NCBI GenBank assembly: GCA_903847285.1
Contig: CAINDH010000183.1
Span: 1 to 10,514, forward strand
From: an uncultured Verrucomicrobia subdivision 3 bacterium
GTDB taxonomy: Bacteria > Verrucomicrobiota > Verrucomicrobiae > Limisphaerales > UBA11358
Direction of reading: 5' to 3'
Length of the DNA stretch: 10,514 nucleotides
In this document: piece after piece, positions 6,583-10,514 of the stretch
Layout: each line of letters starts with the position of its first letter
Numbering within the stretch: the first letter of the stretch is position 1
Program-made: the position numbers and the translations under genes
The notes under the pieces: model-generated
Databases searched by the model: none
Told to the model about the DNA's origin: nothing
The model's input: the letters and a program-made list of their open reading frames with translations, nothing else

Positions 6583-8028
6583 ATGATTGCCACCAACCCG
6601 ACCACCACAACCCGTCCAAGTTCTTTTAATCTGATGTCGCTGGCTGGCGTCATCTTTGGGCTGTGGATCCTAGCGGCCATCCTTACAAACCGCTGCCTGT
6701 ATGCCGACGGTTCATTTCAATTTATCCGGACTTTGGAGGCGCAACACTTTGTGCCCTTCCTGTGGTCGCGCTATTTTGCCAGCTGCATCTACGAGTTTCC
6801 GCTGGTGCTGGCCATCAAACTTGGCGTGACTGATTTGTCGTGGCTGCGCTTGGCGTTCGGGCTGGGGTGTTTTCTGCCGTGGCCGCTGGCATTGTTTTGC
6901 TGCTGGCGCATTTCCCCGAAACATTTTTGGCTCGCGGCGGCGGGTTGCGCGGCGGGCTACCTGAACGCGGCCTTCATGGCGGTCGGCGAACACATTCTGG
7001 CCCACGCATTATTCTGGCCAGCGCTGTTCGTCTTGCTCTTCAGCCACCGGCTCAATTTTTTTGCGAGCGTTGCTTTGCTGGCTTCGGCCACGGGTCTGTT
7101 GTTCAGCTACGAATCGCAGATGATCTTGTGTGTTCCGCTAGCGGCTCTGGCAATGTGGCGGGCGCGGGAACAGAAAACGGCATCAAATAATTTTGGCTGG
7201 ATTATTTTTTTGCTGGCTGCCGCGCTGTTTCTCGCGGGCATCGTTAACGGTTTTTGCGGCGTGGCCTACCCAGAGATTCCGGGCAACATGCAAGGTTTCA
7301 AGTCCGGCACGTTGGGAATTTTGAACCATCCCGGCTGGACGTTTGGCTGCACGATCATCTGGGGCGGCTTGGTGCTGGCGGTGTCCGGTTCAAAAAAAAT
7401 CGCGCAGTTAATCATTCGCAAGCCCGTCGCCTATTTTTTAACCGCGCTGGTTTTGGTTTGGGGAACTTGGCCGCTGCTGGCTCCCCACCAGTTGGATAAT
7501 GCGGTGCAATTTGACAACCGTGCGCTCGATTTGCTGATTCCTATGGCGCTGCTGCTCGTCGGCTGGGTGTTGCGGTTTCGACCGCACTGGCTGGCGCCAA
7601 AACAAAAATTGCTGACACAACTCGTCGCCGCTTTGTGGCTGGCCCAATCGCTCTGGCAACTGTCCGCCACCGTTTGTTGGCAGCGCGACGTAAATTTGAT
7701 GCGGCAATTTTTGGCCGCCAAATCCGGCATCATCCCAGTGCGCTTGACCACTTTGGCCGAATCAAAAATGCAGGGCGGCGATATCCACCCAGGGGTTGCG
7801 GGTGGGCGTTTTGAATGGAGTTGGCCGTGCTTGAGCATTGCGGTGTCCACCACGACCAACATCAATAGCCTCATCTGCTCGGAAGGTTTTCTCAGCCCGG
7901 CTGCCACACGCTCCCAATTTTGGCAGCCGTTTGACGCCTTTCATCCAGAAACTTTTCCGCGCCTCGCGCACTATGGAATTAATTATGAGGGTTACTTTGC
8001 TGCCCTGCGCAAATTAGAGGCTCAATAG
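6583..8028 (+). CDS. Polytopic integral membrane protein of unknown function
   Basis: 481 residues from the ATG at 6583. A TTG three codons upstream (6574) is an alternative start; neither has a visible Shine-Dalgarno. A Thr/Pro-rich cytoplasmic tail is followed by a first membrane helix (about 17-34). A loop with Asp42 (YADGSFQFIRTLE) follows, and then some ten more hydrophobic segments rich in Leu, Ala, Trp and Phe. A conserved-looking GEHILAH (Glu136-His137) falls in the fourth helix region. The last 100 residues are mostly soluble and end in FPRLAHYGINYEGYFAAL. I do not recognise the family. The topology, with an acidic residue in the first outer loop and a soluble C-terminal tail, is like that of GT-C glycosyltransferases such as the one at 1211-2800, but no diagnostic motif is present, so this is only a suggestion. 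The gene stands alone, divergent from the helicase and convergent with the methylthioadenosine phosphorylase gene 52 bases away. Confidence 0.75.
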   Translation: MIATNPTTTTRPSSFNLMSLAGVIFGLWILAAILTNRCLYADGSFQFIRTLEAQHFVPFLWSRYFASCIYEFPLVLAIKLGVTDLSWLRLAFGLGCFLPWPLALFCCWRISPKHFWLAAAGCAAGYLNAAFMAVGEHILAHALFWPALFVLLFSHRLNFFASVALLASATGLLFSYESQMILCVPLAALAMWRAREQKTASNNFGWIIFLLAAALFLAGIVNGFCGVAYPEIPGNMQGFKSGTLGILNHPGWTFGCTIIWGGLVLAVSGSKKIAQLIIRKPVAYFLTALVLVWGTWPLLAPHQLDNAVQFDNRALDLLIPMALLLVGWVLRFRPHWLAPKQKLLTQLVAALWLAQSLWQLSATVCWQRDVNLMRQFLAAKSGIIPVRLTTLAESKMQGGDIHPGVAGGRFEWSWPCLSIAVSTTTNINSLICSEGFLSPAATRSQFWQPFDAFHPETFPRLAHYGINYEGYFAALRKLEAQ

Positions 8029-8080
8029 AAGGTCTCCTTGACAAGTTGGTTTTAGAAAATAGACGGGGCGTATTTTAGCT

Positions 8081-8941
8081 TCACAGATACTTCGCCAGCA
8101 GCGGCTTCAATTCCGCCACGGTTTTCTTCGGCCAGAATTTTTTATCGGTGAGGAACGCGTGGTTCAGCGCGGAATGCGCTTTCCAATTTGGTTCGGCGGG
8201 AATCTGCGGGATGACGGCGGCAACCACTTTTTTCGCGGTGCCGGCATTGCGGTGCAGGTTCGCGAGAACGACTTCGAGCGTAACGTGTTCATCTTCCTTC
8301 CAGCAATCGTAGTCCGTGGCCATCGCCATCGTGGCGTAGGCGATTTCCGCTTCGCGCGCACACTTGGCCTCGCCGAGATTCGTCATGCCGATGACATCGT
8401 AACCCGCCTTGTGGTTGGCGAGTGATTCGGCGCGGGTGCTGAACGCCGGGCCTTCCATGCAAACGTAAGTGCCGCCGTCGTGGGCGCGGGCTTTTTGCGC
8501 TTTGGCGGTCTGGTAAATGATCTGGCGCAATTCTTCGCTGACCGGCGAGCTGAAGGCGATGTGCGCGACGATACCGCGTCCGAAGAAAGTGTGATTCGTG
8601 GATTGCTTGGTGCGGTCAAGAAACTGGTCAATGACCACGATGTCGCATGGCTGGTATTTCGCCTGCAAGGAACCAACGGCGCTGACGCTGATGATCCATT
8701 GCACGCCGAGTTTTTTCATCGCCCAGATATTGGCGCGGTGGTTCAGTTCGGTGGGGAGAATTTTGTGGCCGCGTCCGTGACGCGGGAGAAAAACGACCTC
8801 GCGTCCGGCGATCTTGCCGGTGAGCAATTGGTCCGAAGGATTGCCGAAGGGCGTTTTGACCGTCACCCATTTCTGATTGGTGAAACCTTCGATGTTGTAA
8901 AGTCCGGTGCCGCCGATGATGCCGATGCGATGTTTTGCCAT
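8081..8941 (-). CDS. mtnP: S-methyl-5'-thioadenosine phosphorylase
   Basis: 286 residues from the ATG at 8941, which gives the family's usual N-terminus MAKHRIGIIGGTGLY. An in-frame ATG at 9007 would add 22 unusual residues and cross a repeat. The enzyme splits methylthioadenosine with phosphate into adenine and 5-methylthioribose-1-phosphate, in polyamine by-product recycling and methionine salvage in the cytoplasm. Visible signatures are the phosphate loop GGTGLY (10-15), PRHGRGHK (53-60), NHRAN (67-71), SAVGSL (87-92), DIVVIDQFLDRT (100-111), MEGPAFSTRAES (162-173) and ATDYDCW (208-214). The two aspartates of the last motif favour methylthioadenosine phosphorylase over purine nucleoside phosphorylase, which has Asn there. 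The length equals that of human and archaeal MTAP. No other salvage gene is adjacent. There is no Shine-Dalgarno; five C residues directly precede the ATG. A broad-specificity nucleoside phosphorylase is the only realistic alternative. Confidence 0.95.
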   Translation of the reverse strand: MAKHRIGIIGGTGLYNIEGFTNQKWVTVKTPFGNPSDQLLTGKIAGREVVFLPRHGRGHKILPTELNHRANIWAMKKLGVQWIISVSAVGSLQAKYQPCDIVVIDQFLDRTKQSTNHTFFGRGIVAHIAFSSPVSEELRQIIYQTAKAQKARAHDGGTYVCMEGPAFSTRAESLANHKAGYDVIGMTNLGEAKCAREAEIAYATMAMATDYDCWKEDEHVTLEVVLANLHRNAGTAKKVVAAVIPQIPAEPNWKAHSALNHAFLTDKKFWPKKTVAELKPLLAKYL

Positions 8942-9100
8942 GGGGGAATTTTTAACCGCGAAAGAAGTGAAAGACACGAAAATAAAATAGAACGTGGAGC
9001 CTCTCACTGCCCCGGCAGAAGCTTGGTTTGCTGGTTAATTCTCCCCCTTCTTCAAAATTTCCCCGCTGGCATTTGTGGAAAAACCAGCTAGCTTTCGCGC
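8942..9100. promoter_or_regulatory. Divergent promoter region of mtnP and the PilT-type gene
   Basis: 159 bases between two divergent start codons, so both promoters should lie here. I find no convincing -35/-10 pair for either gene. The region contains the single repeat arm at 8954-8980 and a weak GCTGG/CCAGC pairing (about 9065-9088) just ahead of the pilus gene. Neither start codon has a recognisable Shine-Dalgarno sequence. Confidence 0.4.
8954..8980 (+). repeat. Single arm of the 9-base-unit AACCGCGAA repeat
   Basis: AACCGCGAA, AGAAGTGAA and AGACACGAA follow one another in exact 9-base phase. This is the same unit and order as the left arm at 3012-3038: the first 9-mer is identical and the third differs at two of nine positions. 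Here no matching inverted arm follows, so it is a half element. It begins 13 bases upstream of the mtnP start codon, inside what should be that gene's promoter or leader. Confidence 0.7.
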
Positions 9101-10189
9101 ATGGAACTGTTTCATAAAATTCTCAAGACATCTGCGCAGGGCGGCGCCTCCGACATTCACATCAAGGTCGGCACGCCGGTGATTTTCCGTATTAGCCGCG
9201 AGCTGGTCTCCATCGAATGTCCCACGCCGACAGAGCAGTGGATGAACAACGTCATTGAAAAAATCACGCCCATCCACCTCAAGAAAAAACTCGAGGAAGA
9301 CCGCGAAATAGATTTTTCCTACTATGTTCCGGATGCCGGTCGTTTCCGCACCAATGTTTTTCAGCAACGCGGATCATGGGCTTTGGCCATGCGCCATGTG
9401 AAGGCCAGCGTGCCGAGTTTTGAACAGCTTGGCTTGCTCGACAGCATCAAGAGTATCGCCGAATCACCGCGTGGAATTGTGCTGGTGGCCGGCTCGACCG
9501 GTTCCGGCAAGTCCACGACGCTGGCGGCGATGATTGAACACGTCAACGCCAATTTCAAAAAACACATCATCACGCTGGAAGACCCGATTGAATTTGTGTT
9601 CGAGGACAACCAATCCGTCATTGAGCAGCGCGAGATTGGTTTGGACACGGCTAATTTCTATGGCGCATTGAAACACGTTTTGCGGCAAGACCCGGACATC
9701 ATCATGCTCGGCGAAATGCGCGATGCCGTGACGTTCACGGCCGCGATGAGCGCGGCGGACACCGGCCACTTGGTTTTTTCCACGCTCCACACCACGACGG
9801 CCGCGCAGTCGATCACGCGTATCTTGGATTTCTTCAAGGCGGACGAGCGGGAACAGATTCGCCGACAGCTTGCCGGCACGTTGCGTGGCGTGATTTGCCA
9901 GCGCATGGTGCCGACGGTGGATGGCAAGATGACCCCCGCGCTTGAAATCATGACGAACTCGCCACTCATCAAAAAAATGCTGGAGGAAAACCGGCTGGAT
10001 AAACTGACCGCCGCCGTCGAGACCGGTGGCGATGACGGGATGTGCACCTTCAACCAATCCTTGTTCAATTTGGTAAAAGCCGGACGCGTCACGGAGAAGG
10101 AAGCGTTGCTCAAGGCATCCAACCCGCAGGCGTTGGAGATGAATTTCAAAGGCATCTTCCTCAACGAAGGCGGTCGCATTGTCGGCTGA
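9101..10189 (+). CDS. pilT: Type IV pilus retraction ATPase, PilT/PilU family
   Basis: 362 residues, cytoplasmic hexameric ATPase that powers pilus disassembly in twitching motility. The N-terminus has the PAS-like domain with the family's ASDIHIKVGTP and GRFRTNVFQQRG strings. The RecA-like motor follows with Walker A GSTGSGKST (131-139), the Asp box ITLEDPIEFVF, Walker B DPDIIMLGEMRD (GEMRD at 204-208) and the His box HLVFSTLHTTTAAQSI. The C-terminal part departs from classic PilT: in place of AIRNLIRE it reads SPLIKKMLEENR, and the end (TFNQSLFNLVKAGRVTEKEAL, ALEMNFKGI) is more like PilU. The symbol pilT is thus a family label; it could be the PilU paralogue. No other pilus gene lies in the window. 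It is divergent from mtnP and ends at a strong terminator at 10210. The start ATG fits the family's N-terminal length. Confidence 0.9.
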   Translation: MELFHKILKTSAQGGASDIHIKVGTPVIFRISRELVSIECPTPTEQWMNNVIEKITPIHLKKKLEEDREIDFSYYVPDAGRFRTNVFQQRGSWALAMRHVKASVPSFEQLGLLDSIKSIAESPRGIVLVAGSTGSGKSTTLAAMIEHVNANFKKHIITLEDPIEFVFEDNQSVIEQREIGLDTANFYGALKHVLRQDPDIIMLGEMRDAVTFTAAMSAADTGHLVFSTLHTTTAAQSITRILDFFKADEREQIRRQLAGTLRGVICQRMVPTVDGKMTPALEIMTNSPLIKKMLEENRLDKLTAAVETGGDDGMCTFNQSLFNLVKAGRVTEKEALLKASNPQALEMNFKGIFLNEGGRIVG

Positions 10190-10209
10190 TTGAAATGTGG
10201 AGCGAAATT

Positions 10210-10247
10210 ACCCGGTTGACTAAACTTCAACCGGGTTTATCGTTTTT
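10210..10247 (+). terminator. Rho-independent terminator after the PilT-type gene
   Basis: ACCCGGTTGA (10210-10219) pairs perfectly over 10 bp with TCAACCGGGT (10227-10236) around a 7-base loop. TTATCG and then a run of five T residues follow (10243-10247). It lies 20 bases past the stop codon of the pilus ATPase gene and only 13 bases before the next start codon. Confidence 0.85.
10216..10243 (+). promoter_or_regulatory. Candidate promoter nested in the terminator, leaderless Rrf2 mRNA
   Basis: TTGACT (10216-10221, 5 of 6 to consensus) lies in the left arm and loop of the terminator hairpin. TATCGT (10238-10243, 4 of 6) follows after a 16-base spacer. Six bases then lead to the ATG at 10250, so the transcript would begin at the start codon. 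With only 13 bases between the hairpin and the ATG and no Shine-Dalgarno, a separate promoter is needed if the terminator works. Confidence 0.4.
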
Positions 10248-10249
10248 AA

Positions 10250-10514
10250 ATGCGAGTTTCCAAGAAGACGGATTATGCCTTGCGCGCTCTGTTCACGCTC
10301 GTGGAACACCACGGCGGCGCGCCGATTCCGATCCGCGAACTCGCACGGCGCAACGATGTGCCAAAACGATTCCTTGAACAGATTATGCTCGGCCTGAAAT
10401 CGCAGGGTTGGGTGGATAGCACGGCGGGAATCCGTGGCGGCTACTTTCTCTCGCGCAACCCGACAAAAATCACGATGGGTGAAGTGGTGCGCTTCTTCGA
10501 TGGCATTTTAGCCC
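10250..10514 (+). CDS. Rrf2-family transcriptional regulator, N-terminal part
   Basis: 88 codons from the ATG at 10250 to the window edge, cut off by the window end. The sequence begins MRVSKKTDYALRALFTL and continues with PIRELARRNDVPKRFLEQIM, LKSQGWVDSTAGIRGGYFL and a TMGEVVRFFDG segment. This is the winged-helix DNA-binding domain of Rrf2 proteins (IscR, NsrR, CymR relatives): the DYALRAL start, the helix-turn-helix, and the S..G..GGY.L wing. Such proteins sense Fe-S cluster state, nitric oxide, or cysteine supply. The cysteine ligands that would tell these apart lie beyond the window, so the signal cannot be named. Downstream genes are unknown; Rrf2 genes often sit ahead of cysteine synthesis or Fe-S genes. 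It follows the pilus ATPase gene but is separated from it by a strong terminator, so it is probably its own transcription unit. Confidence 0.93.
   Translation, partial: MRVSKKTDYALRALFTLVEHHGGAPIPIRELARRNDVPKRFLEQIMLGLKSQGWVDSTAGIRGGYFLSRNPTKITMGEVVRFFDGILA

Noticed and set aside
8942..9007. N-terminal extension of mtnP to an ATG at 9007
   Set aside because: The family starts a few residues before GGTGLY, as the ATG at 8941 provides, and the extension runs through the AACCGCGAA repeat.
1..10514. CRISPR array, insertion sequence, tRNA or rRNA genes
   Set aside because: No regularly spaced direct repeats, no transposase motifs or terminal repeats with target duplication, and no cloverleaf or rRNA-like stretch were seen by eye.

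Overview
The window looks like chromosomal DNA from a moderately GC-rich, free-living Gram-negative-type bacterium. Several features point towards Verrucomicrobiota, perhaps the Pedosphaera/Limisphaerales side: a secreted GspC/PilP-like Ala/Gly-rich protein, the style of the PilT protein, clusters of short palindromes between genes, and few clear Shine-Dalgarno sequences. This placement is inference from style; no rRNA or other marker gene is present. I see no phage genes, transposase, CRISPR array, tRNA or rRNA.

Layout. Positions 1-294 hold no gene but a tight cluster of perfect short hairpins (47-175). A secreted protein with a GspC/PilP-like core follows on the + strand (295-1089). It converges on a minus-strand group that reads, in order of transcription, SNF2-family helicase (6363-3094), a 55-residue antitoxin-like small protein (2969-2802) and a GT-C type membrane glycosyltransferase (2800-1211). 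The last two are one base apart and probably translationally coupled. An inverted repeat built from 9-base units lies between the helicase and the small gene. Divergent from the helicase is an unrecognised polytopic membrane protein (6583-8028, +). It converges on S-methyl-5'-thioadenosine phosphorylase (8941-8081, -), a methionine-salvage enzyme. Divergent from that is a PilT/PilU-type pilus retraction ATPase (9101-10189, +). It ends in a strong intrinsic terminator, and an Rrf2-family regulator (10250 onward) runs off the window end.

How the genes relate. This is mostly a set of unlinked housekeeping and envelope genes rather than one pathway. Envelope functions recur: a secreted GspC/PilP-like protein, two large multi-pass membrane proteins (one probably transferring sugar from a lipid carrier) and the pilus motor. 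The points most worth a second look are the small gene missed by simple ORF calling, the 9-base-unit repeat family present at two loci, the palindrome cluster, and a promoter that seems to be built into the terminator in front of the Rrf2 gene and would give a leaderless mRNA.
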